From Lentilactobacillus parakefiri (lineage in GTDB: Bacteria > Bacillota > Bacilli > Lactobacillales > Lactobacillaceae), in the NCBI RefSeq assembly GCF_002157585.1, contig NZ_BDGB01000039.1, positions 445 to 64,444 on the forward strand: DNA of 64,000 bases, given 5' to 3'. The notes under the pieces were generated by a model. That model was not told the DNA's origin. It did not search any database and saw only the letters and a program-made list of their open reading frames with translations. The position numbers and the translations under genes were made by a program. Below, in pieces: positions 36,261 to 46,176 of this stretch. The number at the start of each line of letters is the position of its first letter. The stretch's first letter is position 1.

Positions 36261-36426
36261 TAACTGTGACCCCGTTTCAGTATGTAGAAAAACAGCCGAA
36301 CAAAAGCAAAATTTTGTTTGGCTACTTTCGTGTACACTCATTATGTGATACTCACGTGGAAGTGGTTGGCCGATCCGCCCCATTCGGGCAAACAGCGTTC
36401 ACTTCACTTTTATTAAGTGTACCTCA

Positions 36427-37221
36427 TTATAACGTTTGGTCAAAGAACCCAACAATGTCATCCCAGACATCGTCCAGATATCCCTTTGCGTGCCGACTGC
36501 CAGTCAACATCCGGGTTCGATACGGAATCTGGTGTTGGGTCAGTGCTTGTGCCATGTCCAAAACACCACTGGTTGGCACAAATTCATTCAGTGAGTTGGC
36601 TAAATACATCTGCCCAGTCGTGTCAGTGACTCGGTGAACAGGGGTTGCTTCTGTGTATTGGTCAGTCCGGCCGTTAAAGTAGTTGGTCACGAACCACTTG
36701 TAGAACGGATCATTCGCACCGGTCTGATTAATATTTGAGCTGGCTGTTGAGTTAAAGCCGCTCGTATCACCTTCTGCGGCAACCACATCTTCATGCTCGC
36801 CCAGCCATTTATCAATGTCCAAAATGCCTGACAAAGAGACAATCGGAATCCCATATTTGATCGCCAATTCAACGGTCATGTTACCACCGGCAGACGAACC
36901 AAACGCCCCGATGCGGTCATGATTGAATGGCAAATCAGATTTCTTCAGCCATTCATACAAATGATCCATGTCTTCCAAAGGAGCGGGATAGAAAGCTTCC
37001 GGCGTAATTCGATAAGCCGGGGTGACAACCAGATAGCCGGCTTCCACAAAACGAATCGAGGAATCGGCATCCTTTGACTTGTTGCCACGGAACCAGCCGC
37101 CACCATGGATATCGATGATGGCACCCTTACTCTCGGCCTTTTCACCATCATAATAAATATCAGTTAACTGGTGGTTAACAGCATCATATTCAACATCTTT
37201 TTTAATCACTAAATTTGTCAT
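36427..37221 (-). CDS. Alpha/beta hydrolase (esterase-like)
   Basis: A 264-residue serine hydrolase with oxyanion motif HGGGW (39-43), nucleophile elbow GSSAG (Ser110) and a late His (TGSRHAK). It belongs to the HSL/BD-FAE-like esterase group. Lying 91 bases after kdgK2 on the same strand, it could remove acetyl or other esters from glucuronoxylan fragments; this is inferred from position only. Start follows GGGGAGG. Confidence 0.8.
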   Translation of the reverse strand: MTNLVIKKDVEYDAVNHQLTDIYYDGEKAESKGAIIDIHGGGWFRGNKSKDADSSIRFVEAGYLVVTPAYRITPEAFYPAPLEDMDHLYEWLKKSDLPFNHDRIGAFGSSAGGNMTVELAIKYGIPIVSLSGILDIDKWLGEHEDVVAAEGDTSGFNSTASSNINQTGANDPFYKWFVTNYFNGRTDQYTEATPVHRVTDTTGQMYLANSLNEFVPTSGVLDMAQALTQHQIPYRTRMLTGSRHAKGYLDDVWDDIVGFFDQTL

Positions 37222-37312
37222 GTGAATCCTCCCCAAAATAGATAACTTGTTATTTCAGCAAAAGTATCTACCCGAAGAGGGTCGTGGTCAACAAAAGCGA
37301 CTTCAGCAACTC

Positions 37313-38275
37313 TTAATGGCGGATTGCCTCGCCTTGATAAGCTGCCAAGGCTTCATAGGTCGGATATCCATCGTTATCACCTGGTGCTTGAACGGCTAAC
37401 GAGCCAATCGCATTTCCCCGTTTAGCAGCTTCTTCATTACTCAAGCCTTCGAGGAGGCCGGTAATCACGCCAACTGCGAAGCCATCCCCAGCACCGACAG
37501 TATCAACCACGTGGTCAACATGATAGCCACTGACCATCGCGCCGTGGCCACCCTTGGTCTTGACGTAAGCCCCCTTGGAGCCAACTTTGACAATCACCGT
37601 ATCTGTCTGTTCCCCATGATTCAGATAATAGTCGGCAATCTTTTCCGGATCGCGGCTCCCCATCAAGATTTCACCCTCGTTGACACCGGGCAAAATAATA
37701 TTGGCTTGACTTGCAAGTTCATTAATCGTCGAAACCATCTTTTCCTTCGACGACCAAAGCTGCGGTCGTAAATTAGGGTCAAAGGTTGTTCGAATGGCTG
37801 GATACTGATGAATCAGACTAATCAAATGTTTAAAGGCATCTAAAGCCGTGCCAGAGATTCCAGGGAAGATCCCTGACAAATGAACCAGCTTAATCCCATC
37901 GAAGTCAATGCGATCGAGGATGGCCTTTTGAAAATGGGCTGCCGCAGAATTCTTCCGGTAATAAAAGATTCCTGGATCCCCTTTAGTCACCCGCTGTTTA
38001 AGCTGGAGAGCGGTCCAATAATCCGGAGTAGTTTCTACATAATCAGTTGCAATATGGTTCAAATTCAGCTGTTTAACAATAAATTCACCAACCGGATCTT
38101 CTCCCAAACGCGTCACGTATTCCGTACTGTGCCCCAAACGAGAAACACCGACGGAAACGTTGACTTCCGCGCCCGCCAGATATTTCTCGAAATGGGTTGC
38201 ATCGGCCAGTGACTGGTCAACATCCTGTGACGCAAACAATCCAATTGGTTCGCCGATCGTTAAAAATTCACTCAT
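37313..38275 (-). CDS. kdgK: 2-dehydro-3-deoxygluconokinase (copy 2)
   Basis: A 320-residue PfkB-family kinase with GAEVNVSVGVSRLG near the N-terminus and DTVGAGDGFAVG (about 246-257) as anion hole and base. It phosphorylates KDG to KDPG for the aldolase encoded divergently 154 bases away. Start follows AGGAGG. A cre-like box and duplicated operator-type sites lie in the shared intergenic region. Confidence 0.9.
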   Translation of the reverse strand: MSEFLTIGEPIGLFASQDVDQSLADATHFEKYLAGAEVNVSVGVSRLGHSTEYVTRLGEDPVGEFIVKQLNLNHIATDYVETTPDYWTALQLKQRVTKGDPGIFYYRKNSAAAHFQKAILDRIDFDGIKLVHLSGIFPGISGTALDAFKHLISLIHQYPAIRTTFDPNLRPQLWSSKEKMVSTINELASQANIILPGVNEGEILMGSRDPEKIADYYLNHGEQTDTVIVKVGSKGAYVKTKGGHGAMVSGYHVDHVVDTVGAGDGFAVGVITGLLEGLSNEEAAKRGNAIGSLAVQAPGDNDGYPTYEALAAYQGEAIRH

Positions 38276-38292
38276 TTGTTTTTCCTCCTAAA

Positions 38293-38306
38293 TAGAAGCG
38301 CTTACA
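38293..38306. promoter_or_regulatory. cre-like site upstream of kdgK2
   Basis: TGTAAGCGCTTCTA on the minus strand, 12 of 14 positions of the cre consensus. Confidence 0.5.
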
Positions 38307-38351
38307 ACATTTACCAAAAATAAAGTTGAAACCATTGCAAATTTCTCAGTA

Positions 38352-38389
38352 AAGTAATATATTAATATATGTAAGTAATATATTAATAT
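38352..38389. promoter_or_regulatory. Duplicated operator between kdgK2 and kdgA
   Basis: The 17-base word AAGTAATATATTAATAT occurs at 38352-38368 and again at 38373-38389, a 21 bp period (two helical turns). Each contains TAATATATTA. Confidence 0.6.
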
Positions 38390-38429
38390 TATAGTACATG
38401 GCAAGCAAATTTAAAAGGAGCTGTCAATA

Positions 38430-39074
38430 ATGACTATGAATCGTGTTCAAAATCTCCAAAAGATTGTCGACGCTGGAATTATCGCTGTTGGCCGTGCAGA
38501 CACCCCTGAAAAAGCTGAGGCTTTAAGCAAGGCTGCCATCAAAGGCGGCGTGATGGGAATTGAGTTAACCTTTACCGTCCCCCACGCAGACCAGGTCATT
38601 GCCAAGTTAACTGAAGAATTACCTGACGGCGTGATCGGAGCCGGAACAGTTTTGGATGTAGCATCTGCCCGACTGGCCATGATGGCTGGTGCCGGCTACA
38701 TTGTCAGCCCAACTTATGACCCCGATATTGCCAAGTTGTGTAACCTCTATCAGGTGCCGTATCTACCAGGCTGCAGCTCAATGACTGAGATGCAACGCGC
38801 TCTTGAAGGTGGCTCAGACATTGTTAAGCTATTCCCAGCCAGTGTCGCCGGTCCTTCAATGATCAAGGCCGTTAAGGCACCATTCCCACAAATCAACGTC
38901 ATGCCAACTGGCGGCGTGGACCTAGATAACCTTGACCAATGGTTTGCTGCCGGTGCTGTCTGCGTCGGTGCGGGTGGCAACTTGGTCGGCCCAGGTGAAA
39001 CTGGTGATTATGATCAGGTGACTGAAAACGCCAAGGCTTATATTAAGAAATTAAATGAAATTAGAAATAAGTAA
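38430..39074 (+). CDS. kdgA: KDPG aldolase
   Basis: A 214-residue class I aldolase splitting 2-keto-3-deoxy-6-phosphogluconate into pyruvate and glyceraldehyde-3-phosphate. The Schiff-base lysine is in DIVKLFPAS, the catalytic Glu in GIELTFT, and PTGGV binds phosphate. It ends the uronate pathway. Divergent from kdgK2 over a region with two operators and a cre; start follows AGGAG. Confidence 0.92.
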   Translation: MTMNRVQNLQKIVDAGIIAVGRADTPEKAEALSKAAIKGGVMGIELTFTVPHADQVIAKLTEELPDGVIGAGTVLDVASARLAMMAGAGYIVSPTYDPDIAKLCNLYQVPYLPGCSSMTEMQRALEGGSDIVKLFPASVAGPSMIKAVKAPFPQINVMPTGGVDLDNLDQWFAAGAVCVGAGGNLVGPGETGDYDQVTENAKAYIKKLNEIRNK

Positions 39075-39086
39075 TCAATGATCCTT

Positions 39087-39130
39087 CAAAAGGCCAATCT
39101 TCAGGTTAATTCCTGTTGATTGGCCTTTTG
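39087..39130 (+). terminator. Terminator of kdgA
   Basis: Stem CAAAAGGCCAATC / GATTGGCCTTTTG. A second stem AAGGCCGGCAGAG / CTCTACCGGCTTTC follows at about 39165-39202. Confidence 0.8.
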
Positions 39131-39260
39131 ACTCACTATTCCTCGAAAAAATTTAACCACACGAAGGCCGGCAGAGTTCGCATTCTCTACCGGCTTTCTA
39201 GCAATTATTATTTAAAATGTTGGCGCACTATTTTAACTGTTTTAGGTTTGAAGCCTCACC

Positions 39261-39623
39261 TCACTTATTGCTGTTTTGATCTGGCACGCCAGCGACGGTT
39301 TGAAAGACATCGGCCAATGACATGTTTTGATCGGCAAACTTTTTGTTTAGAATCAATGTCCGAAAATCTTCAATGGACATCTTCTCTTTTTCTTTCGACG
39401 GCAATGGGACACTGACGTTATCGCCAGCTTGATTCATTCCAGTGGTTAAGGCAATCACAATTTTGTCGTGCTTATCCAATTTGACGACGTAAGGCTCATA
39501 GTACGACGGAATATCGTAGGACCCGGTTAAGGCTTCATGCTCGGCGAAATAGTTAATGATGAACTGACGAAATTTATCTTCAGCCTTCAAAGCATTTTTC
39601 CAATCACTTTTGGATTCTGACAT
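39261..39623 (-). CDS. PSYYE-family small protein, copy 2
   Basis: A 120-residue member of the family described at 31802: SDWKNALK, FRQFIINYF, LTGSYDIPSYYEPY, SIEDFRTLILNKKFAD, SLADVFQTVAGVPD. It lies 47 bases after copy 3 on the same strand, in a unit GPH symporter - copy 3 - copy 2. No membrane segment. The ribosome site (GAGGCTCAAGTAA) is moderate. Confidence 0.8.
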   Translation of the reverse strand: MSESKSDWKNALKAEDKFRQFIINYFAEHEALTGSYDIPSYYEPYVVKLDKHDKIVIALTTGMNQAGDNVSVPLPSKEKEKMSIEDFRTLILNKKFADQNMSLADVFQTVAGVPDQNSNK

Positions 39624-39670
39624 TTACTTGAGCCTCGATTCCTTGGTTTGTGGCAACAGCAAAGCGATCG

Positions 39671-40042
39671 TTAGTCATTGTCATCATTTGCATCAGGTAC
39701 GCCGGCAACTGTCTGAAAGACATCTGCCAACGACATATCTTGATCGGCAAACTTCTTGTGCAGAATCAAATTCCGGAAGTCTTCAATTGACATGGTTTCC
39801 TTTTGCTTGAATGGCAATGGTGCAGATACGTTGCCGCTGCCGCCAGTTTGGTTCATACCCGTTACCAGTGTAATGACAATGCCATCATGACTATCTAAGG
39901 TAACCGTATAGTGCTCATAATACGAAGGAATATCGTAAGACCCGGTTAGCTGCTTATGGTCTCGAAAATAATTTGTAATGAAGTCTTTAAATGCATCCTC
40001 AGACTTTAATGCTTCTTTCCAATCTGTTTTTTTATCTGCCAT
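39671..40042 (-). CDS. PSYYE-family small protein, copy 3
   Basis: A 123-residue member, closest to copy 2 (TDWKEALK, LTGSYDIPSYYEHY, SIEDFRNLILHKKFADQ, SLADVFQTVAGVPDAN). It follows the GPH symporter gene after 90 bases that contain a hairpin, and precedes copy 2. AAAAGGGGATAAG precedes its start. The tandem pair suggests a recent local duplication. Confidence 0.8.
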   Translation of the reverse strand: MADKKTDWKEALKSEDAFKDFITNYFRDHKQLTGSYDIPSYYEHYTVTLDSHDGIVITLVTGMNQTGGSGNVSAPLPFKQKETMSIEDFRNLILHKKFADQDMSLADVFQTVAGVPDANDDND

Positions 40043-40079
40043 GATAACTTATCCCCTTTTGATTTTATCAATCGATACC

Positions 40080-40119
40080 AAACGGCATGGTCCGATCGGT
40101 TTCCGGAGTCATGCCGTTT
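40080..40119 (-). terminator. Hairpin between the symporter gene and PSYYE copy 3
   Basis: AAACGGCAT / ATGCCGTTT with partly paired interior and no clear T run; it may attenuate or protect the mRNA rather than end it. Confidence 0.5.
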
Positions 40120-40132
40120 AATTGAACGCTAG

Positions 40133-41727
40133 TTAAGATAACTTCTGAAATTTCGGATCATCATTCTTCTTCCAGAAATCAATTGAATCATACTTGACAC
40201 CAGTTAAGTCTTCGCAGACTTCCTTGGTGTGTGGATCAACATCCTTAGGACTGCCACCCTTTTGGAGACGACCCAGTTCTTGGGCAAGCACTTTAAAGGT
40301 CTTCTTGCTTAAGTGGAAACGAGCGGCGAAGAACATGGCCAACAGGATCATGAAGCCAACTCCACCGGAAACGATGAAGATAATCATGTTAGTTGCGCTG
40401 GCAGGTTGTGAGACAGCACCACTAACTGATTGACGGAAGTGCGCAAAGTCCAGTAAGTAACCGGCAACAACGGATGCCAATCCCTGATGATTTGGTTAAT
40501 AAAGGTCATGACTGAGGCAAACAAACCGGCTCGATTCTTACCAGTGACCAATGTATCCAAGTCAGGAATGAATGGGAAGACGTTCCATGGGGCGAAGTAC
40601 AAAATATACAACCCAACTTCATAGAACGACATGCCGACAATCAGCCAAACCATCATGTGAGCTGGTCGGGTAAAGGCAACGAAGGCCCAGTTAGCAGCAC
40701 TAATTAAGATCAGTGAATAACCAAACAGATACAGTGAACGGTAAGTGAATTTAGTCACCGCAAAGCCAGCAATAATGGTAACTGGGATTGAAACAATACT
40801 TAATGATTGTAAGAATCCTGAAGTACTAGTCGACATTTTCAAAACATAAACAATGTAGTAAACGAAGACGGTTGAGAAAAGAATGGTTGCAAAGTAGGAA
40901 CTCAGGTAAATCCCCATGTGAAGTCTGAAGGTTTTGATCTTGAAAGTTGAGAAGTAGTTCTTCAACTCTGACTTCAAGTTAGGCTTTTCACCATTATTTT
41001 CTTCCAAAGCTTCAGCTTCCAACTTCTTGGCTTCCGCTTTGGTAACGAAATGCTCCCAAGTGGTGTGGTAGGTAACCAAAATCAAGAAGAATGTGGCAAC
41101 TGAGAAGATCACCTGCATCAAAATATATGGTTCTGGTGAGGTCTTTGGGAAGTACTTGAACAGTTGTGCTGGAACAAATTGGGTTAACATCCCGCCCAAG
41201 CCGGCAAGAACCATTCGCGTGGTTGACATCTTGGTTCGTTCGTTAAAGTCCTTGGTCATTTCATTTGGAAATGTCTCCCAAGGAATTTGTAAGGTTGACA
41301 TCAAGACGGTCACGATCAGGTAAGTAACCAGGTAGTACCAGAAGCTCATCCCGGCAACCCACATCGTAATCGCAACCAGGACCGATGGTGCGGCAGCTAA
41401 GATAAAGATGTGCCGACGACCAAACTTCCGACCCAATTTGTACTTGTAAATATTATCGGAAATATTTCCCATGACCAGTGAGACGATGGCATCAGCCACC
41501 CGGCCAATTAGGAAAATGGTGGCTCCTTGACCAGCAGTTAAGCCGGCAAAGGTGGTGTAGAAGAACATCAACCAGGCACCAACTAACCCCTGCATTGAAA
41601 TACTGAAGAATGAGAAGGCCCCAAATCCGAGTGACCGCCAAATTCCAATTTTGCCACGACTCTTATAAATCCGCTTGTTGGCATATTCATCCCAACCGTC
41701 GTGGGCGACTTGCTTTTGATTGTCCAT
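40133..41727 (-). pseudogene. Frameshifted GPH-family sugar:cation symporter
   Basis: A glycoside-pentoside-hexuronide symporter of about 530 residues in two frames. The first (ATG 41727, AAAAGGAG upstream) gives 11 helices to VMTFINQIIR. At 40482-40484 the minus strand has GGG where GGGG would restore GLASVVAGYLLDF, and the rest continues in the other frame to a cytosolic tail ending PKFQKLS. One missing G is enough to break it; it may be a sequencing error. The context points to uptake of glucuronides or xylo-oligosaccharides. Confidence 0.85.
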
Positions 41728-41936
41728 GATTACAATAATCTCCTTTTCCCAATTATATCTAATGAAATTGGTTATCCCGATGTGGAGTTGAACCGCTTTC
41801 AATTTTTAATTCACGGTTCCGTACACAATTGGGATCACTGGACTAAATGAAATTTTAGGTAAAATAGCAGTGCTTCAAGTCCACTGATCAAAATAACGGA
41901 ACCGGTACATTCAATCTCTGTTATTGAAATACTAGA

Positions 41937-41954
41937 ATACTAATATATTAGTAT
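41937..41954. promoter_or_regulatory. Candidate UxuR/GntR operator (perfect palindrome)
   Basis: ATACTAATATATTAGTAT, an 18 bp perfect palindrome about 210 bases before the symporter start. Confidence 0.65.
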
Positions 41955-41972
41955 CTTTATAATAGCGCTATC

Positions 41973-41986
41973 TGAAAACGCTGTCA
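41973..41986. promoter_or_regulatory. cre site (perfect match)
   Basis: TGAAAACGCTGTCA fits the cre consensus fully, beside the operator at 41937. Confidence 0.65.
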
Positions 41987-42030
41987 ACCATGTTTAGTGA
42001 TTTTTGTTCATCTTTTTACAAGCAGCTAAA

Positions 42031-42061
42031 AGGCCCCCACCACCTGAAGTAGTGAGGGCCT
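42031..42061 (-). terminator. Terminator of the GH115-like gene
   Basis: Stem AGGCCCCCACCAC / GTAGTGAGGGCCT with a T-rich tail on the minus strand. Confidence 0.75.
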
Positions 42062-42075
42062 ATCATTGTAACAAC

Positions 42076-44097
42076 TTAGTCTTTGTCGCCTTTCAATCGA
42101 AGCGCCATTTCATCATCACTGTACGCCTTGTGGGTGTTAGACAGCAGCATGACCTTCCCATCGCTGGGCAGCATGAGGTATTGTCGTTCCCATTGATCTT
42201 CGTCGGGCCCATCGCCAATAATTCTGACGTAGTTCCGTAAGGTCTTCAATGTATCGATTGCCAGAGTGATGTTAGTGTAGCAGTCATTATCGTAAATGTG
42301 GGTCCACTTCTCGACTGGATTGTGGTGCCAGGCATTGACAATGACCCGCAACTTATCAATCGCATCGCTCAATGACAGGAATGATTTGAGATGGTCACCA
42401 TTGCCAAACTCATCAAAGGCCCCCATCGTCAATTGAAGTGCCTGAATTGAATATGTGTGAATGGCAATGCTCAGCCAAATATCGTTGAAGAATCGACCAC
42501 GGTCATCCTCAGGCAGTTGCTTCATAAGAATCTGGGCATCATTGTCCAATTTAACAAATGGCTTAATATGTGGCGTGATCATGTCGGTAATCATTGTTAG
42601 TTGGTTATCCAACATCCGATCACCGGTAACCCACTCCATATCGGGCAATTTGTCTGCATGGTTCAACCAGGTTCGGATGAGCTTTCTGAGCGTATATTCA
42701 TAGAACTCGTCGCCGGCCTTTTGATCCTCAATATCGCGATAATTAAAGGTTGTTTCAAAATATTTCCGATAAACATCGGCAATTTCGTTTTGGTGTGACC
42801 CATAGAAATGGTTGACGTACTCAGCAATAATCTGTTCGTTAGACTCGAGCTTAAAGTCTTCACGCCACGACTGAGCAACTAGCCAGATATAGAAGATATG
42901 TGGCTTGATACTCCCAGTGTTACACATGACCAAGTCATCCATCCCGGCCTTGCGAACTTCCGTTAACTGATTGGCAACGTAGTGGGGGTCAATTTGCAAG
43001 AAAGTCAAGAAGTTAGACGCCTGCAAGTCATGGAAGGCCACGTGATAGTAGATTCCTTGAGAAATCGAATCATCTTCAGCGGACAAAACTTCAGAACGGG
43101 GGTCATCGTTGCCTTGACGCCGTGAAACCATCGTGCCGTAGCCGTTATCTGCCCATATTTGAATGACGTCCTTAGGTAATTTCAGTAAGCCGGCGTTATA
43201 GATCGCTGTTGTTTCACCATAAATATTGGTCGAGCAGATTGCATCCGGATCAGCTTTTTTAACCATATCATACTGAAGTTTAATGACTGAATTAATGACA
43301 TCGGCCTTATCCTGCAGTGTGTACTCACGATCTTCATCGGCCCAAAACGGTCGGTCACCCTGACCTCGGAAACCAATGTTGAAGATGGTCTTGGTGTCTT
43401 TTTGACGATCAATACTTTCCTGCCAGATTTTCTTGAACAAGTCAGGATATTTCAAATACGATGCTTCCAAATCGGGGTATACCCGCGAGAACATCTCCGC
43501 CCCCAGTGGTTCAGCGTGGTGATGGGCAATCGTCAAGCCCATCGCTGCGGCCAGTGTTCTGTTGGAATGGCTGTTCTTATCTGTTCCGGGAATCACAACG
43601 TTACCACCACACCGCAGCAGGGTTTCGAAAATCAATTTCCAAACATACTCCTTCGACTCGCGGTACTGCCAGTTATTGAACAACAATTCATCGTTGACAA
43701 ACCAGCCACGGTATTTCACGTGGTAGTCGGCCATCTTGAGTGAATCAAAGTCTGACCACTCAATCGTCGCGTGTTTTGGTGTTTTGGTATCCAGCCAGAA
43801 CCAGAAGTTGTCAACGCCCAACACGGTGCGGGAAATCGCCAAGGCACCATACATGACGCCTAATTCAGTATCAGCTGTGACCTCAACGTGTTCTGAATCA
43901 ATCAGCTTAACAGCATATTCATCAGAATCGCCGTTACCATGATCGTTCAAGGTCAGCGTAATTGTGTTCTTAGGTCCATTACCAGTCACCGTGGTTCCGA
44001 TATCTCGCTTTAAAATGCTGACCGCGTTTCTTAAAACTTCGTTCCTGAAATCAGTTTGAACGGCGGTACCTTTTGAAATAACAAATTTTGTACTCAA
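42076..44097 (-). CDS. GH115-like alpha-glucuronidase
   Basis: A 673-residue cytosolic glycosidase, no signal peptide. It has an N-terminal alpha/beta domain (about 1-110) and a barrel domain opening with KYRGWFVNDELLFNNW (128-143), which resembles the RGxFxNDE motif of GH115 alpha-(4-O-methyl)glucuronidases. At 673 residues it is shorter than most GH115 enzymes, so a sister family is possible. It starts 37 bases after uxuA2 and is probably co-transcribed, so glucuronic acid release from imported oligosaccharides is the likely role. Confidence 0.65.
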   Translation of the reverse strand: MSTKFVISKGTAVQTDFRNEVLRNAVSILKRDIGTTVTGNGPKNTITLTLNDHGNGDSDEYAVKLIDSEHVEVTADTELGVMYGALAISRTVLGVDNFWFWLDTKTPKHATIEWSDFDSLKMADYHVKYRGWFVNDELLFNNWQYRESKEYVWKLIFETLLRCGGNVVIPGTDKNSHSNRTLAAAMGLTIAHHHAEPLGAEMFSRVYPDLEASYLKYPDLFKKIWQESIDRQKDTKTIFNIGFRGQGDRPFWADEDREYTLQDKADVINSVIKLQYDMVKKADPDAICSTNIYGETTAIYNAGLLKLPKDVIQIWADNGYGTMVSRRQGNDDPRSEVLSAEDDSISQGIYYHVAFHDLQASNFLTFLQIDPHYVANQLTEVRKAGMDDLVMCNTGSIKPHIFYIWLVAQSWREDFKLESNEQIIAEYVNHFYGSHQNEIADVYRKYFETTFNYRDIEDQKAGDEFYEYTLRKLIRTWLNHADKLPDMEWVTGDRMLDNQLTMITDMITPHIKPFVKLDNDAQILMKQLPEDDRGRFFNDIWLSIAIHTYSIQALQLTMGAFDEFGNGDHLKSFLSLSDAIDKLRVIVNAWHHNPVEKWTHIYDNDCYTNITLAIDTLKTLRNYVRIIGDGPDEDQWERQYLMLPSDGKVMLLSNTHKAYSDDEMALRLKGDKD

Positions 44098-44134
44098 AGT
44101 ATATTCATCCTTCCATTACTGGAGCGACTGAGAA

Positions 44135-45216
44135 TCAACCTTTCGTTTTTTCCAGTGCTTCCCACAAGCCAAGCAGATAGGTGATTCCAAGTGCTCGATC
44201 ATAAAGACCATAGCCGGGACGACCGTCTTCATTCCAAATATTGCGACCATGATCTGGTCGGATATAGCCATCGTAATCTGTATCATGGAGTGCTTTCATG
44301 ATCTCAAACATATCGAGGGAGCCTTCACTGGATGGATGGGCCGACTCGTGGAAATCACCTTGTTGATTAACAAACTTGATGTTACGGACATGCATGAACG
44401 GCACCCGATCCTTCGGCACAAACTCGCGGATAATTGCTGGCAGGTCGTTATTTTGGTTCTCACCAAGACTGCCAGTGCAAATCGTGAATCCATTGTACCG
44501 TGATTCATAAAGCTTTTCGATTCGCAGCATATCATCGCGATTCTTAAAGATCCGTGGCAGCCCAAACAATGGCTTCGGTGGATCATCCGGATGCATGGCC
44601 ATTCGAACATCATACTTCTCACACACTGGAATAACCGCGTCCAAGAAGTATTTCAAGTTCTCAACCAGTTTGGCTTCGTCGACATCTTTGTAGGCATCAA
44701 ACAAATCCTGCAATGCAGCCAAGCGTTCAGGTTCCCAGCCAGGAAGTGAAAAACCGTTTGAGCCGGACTTCATGTGAGCCATTAAGGCCTCTGGATTCTT
44801 TGGCAGCTTTGATTGTTCATACATCATAGCATTTGACCCATCAGCCAATTGATGATGCAAATCAGTCCGCAGCCAGTCAAAAACGGGCATGAAGTTGTAA
44901 CAAATCACCTTAATACCAGCCTTTGAAAGATTCTTAATGGTTTGAATGTATTTGGCGATGTACTTGTCACGGCTTGGCAAACCGATCTTGATGTCGTCAT
45001 GAATGTTGACTGATTCAATGACTTCTAGCTTCAAGCCAGCGTCCGTTACCTGCTGCTTAAGGCATCAATTTTTTCTTGCGGCCAAACTTCGCCGACCGGA
45101 ACATCAAACAATGCCCCGACAACTTGCTTTGTTTGTGGGATCTGACGGATCTGGGCCAAAGAAATATCATCATCCTTTTCCCCAAACCAGCGAAAGCCCA
45201 TTTTGAGTTGTTTCAT
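44135..45216 (-). pseudogene. uxuA: Frameshifted mannonate dehydratase (second copy)
   Basis: A second uxuA, about 75% identical by eye to copy 1. It opens at 45216 (AAGGAAGAA before ATG) with MKQLKMGFRWFGEKDDD and runs to EKIDAL. Near 45057-45060 one base is missing (CTTAAGC where CTTAAAGC would keep LKQQVTDAGLKLE), giving a stop nine bases on. The remainder, VIESVNIHDDIK to GLWEALEKTKG, is intact in the other frame. It leads a unit with the GH115-like gene. Either a recent mutation or a base-calling error. Confidence 0.88.
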
Positions 45217-45280
45217 TTCTTCCTTCTCACTCAAGCATGATATAATTTAGTAAATAATAGAATACTTTAGTAAACATTGT

Positions 45281-45313
45281 TAATATATTTTCAACTGGTA
45301 TTCTAATATATCA
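45281..45313. promoter_or_regulatory. Candidate UxuR/GntR operators
   Basis: TAATATATTT (45281-45290) and TAATATATCA (45304-45313), between divergent uxuA2 and gntR copy 2. Confidence 0.5.
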
Positions 45314-45444
45314 ATTACTTAAAAGTTACCACCATGTGTAACCGCTGTCAATGGTATGATACAATTCAGTTGAAGTATTTTTATAACGAGCTTGTCAGAG
45401 TGGTACAATAAAAGAACCGAATACAACGAATAACGAGGTTTATC

Positions 45445-46116
45445 ATGCAAAGTTTAAACGAAGTTGCTTATGAATCGATCTTAAATGACATCTTAAAATT
45501 AAAATTTTTACCTGGTGAAAAAATCCAGGATAAAGCGCTCATCGATCGCCTCAACATCAGTCGGACCCCGGTTCGAGAAGCTATTTTGCGACTGAAAAAT
45601 GACGGTCTCATGATGACCGTTCCTCAAAGTGGCACATATGTCACCAAGATCAGCTTGAGCAGCGCCTTGAATGCCCGCTTTGTCCGCCAAAGTGTCGAAC
45701 AAAGTGTCGTCAGTGAAGCCGCTGAGAAGATGTCTAAGATTAACATTCTCGACAGCCGCACCATTATCAGTAAGCAGCAGATTGCTGCCGAAGAACACAA
45801 CGCCGTGGACTTCTTCTATCTGGATAATGATTTCCATAAACTGTTCTATACGGCAACCGACCGCCTTCAAGTCTGGGACTGGCTGGAAAATCTATCACTG
45901 CAATTAGACCGTTATCGATTCCTGCGAATCCAGCAGACTAATATGCCACTGGATGAATTGATCAAACAGCACGGTGAGATTTTGGATGCCGTCGAAGCCC
46001 ATGATCCAGCAAAAGCTGAGAAACAAGCCTTTAACCACCTGGATTTGATGCTGGCTGAAAAGGATGAATTAATTGAGAAGTTTCCCGATTATTTTATGGA
46101 TGAAAATCATAGCTAA
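45445..46116 (+). CDS. GntR-family (FadR/UxuR-type) regulator, copy 2
   Basis: A 223-residue repressor with SRTPVREAILRLKND in the winged helix and an FCD-type C-terminal domain (DNDFH, KQHGEILDAVEAHDP). It is divergent from uxuA2 and paralogous to the regulator at 21675, including the ending KFPDYF. The similar operators near both genes suggest overlapping regulons. Start follows AACGAGG. Confidence 0.88.
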   Translation: MQSLNEVAYESILNDILKLKFLPGEKIQDKALIDRLNISRTPVREAILRLKNDGLMMTVPQSGTYVTKISLSSALNARFVRQSVEQSVVSEAAEKMSKINILDSRTIISKQQIAAEEHNAVDFFYLDNDFHKLFYTATDRLQVWDWLENLSLQLDRYRFLRIQQTNMPLDELIKQHGEILDAVEAHDPAKAEKQAFNHLDLMLAEKDELIEKFPDYFMDENHS

Positions 46117-46126
46117 TCAGTACCCT

Positions 46127-46164
46127 AAAAGTTCCCAACTCAGAAAATGAGCTGGGAACTTTTT
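46127..46164. terminator. Bidirectional terminator
   Basis: Stem AAAAGTTCCCAACTCA / TGAGCTGGGAACTTTT between convergent genes. Confidence 0.85.
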
Positions 46165-46176
46165 GATTAAACACTA

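Noticed and set aside
40133-40480. A separate 115-residue membrane protein at the end of the symporter
   Set aside because: It begins in mid-helix in line with GPH symporters and is explained by one missing base.
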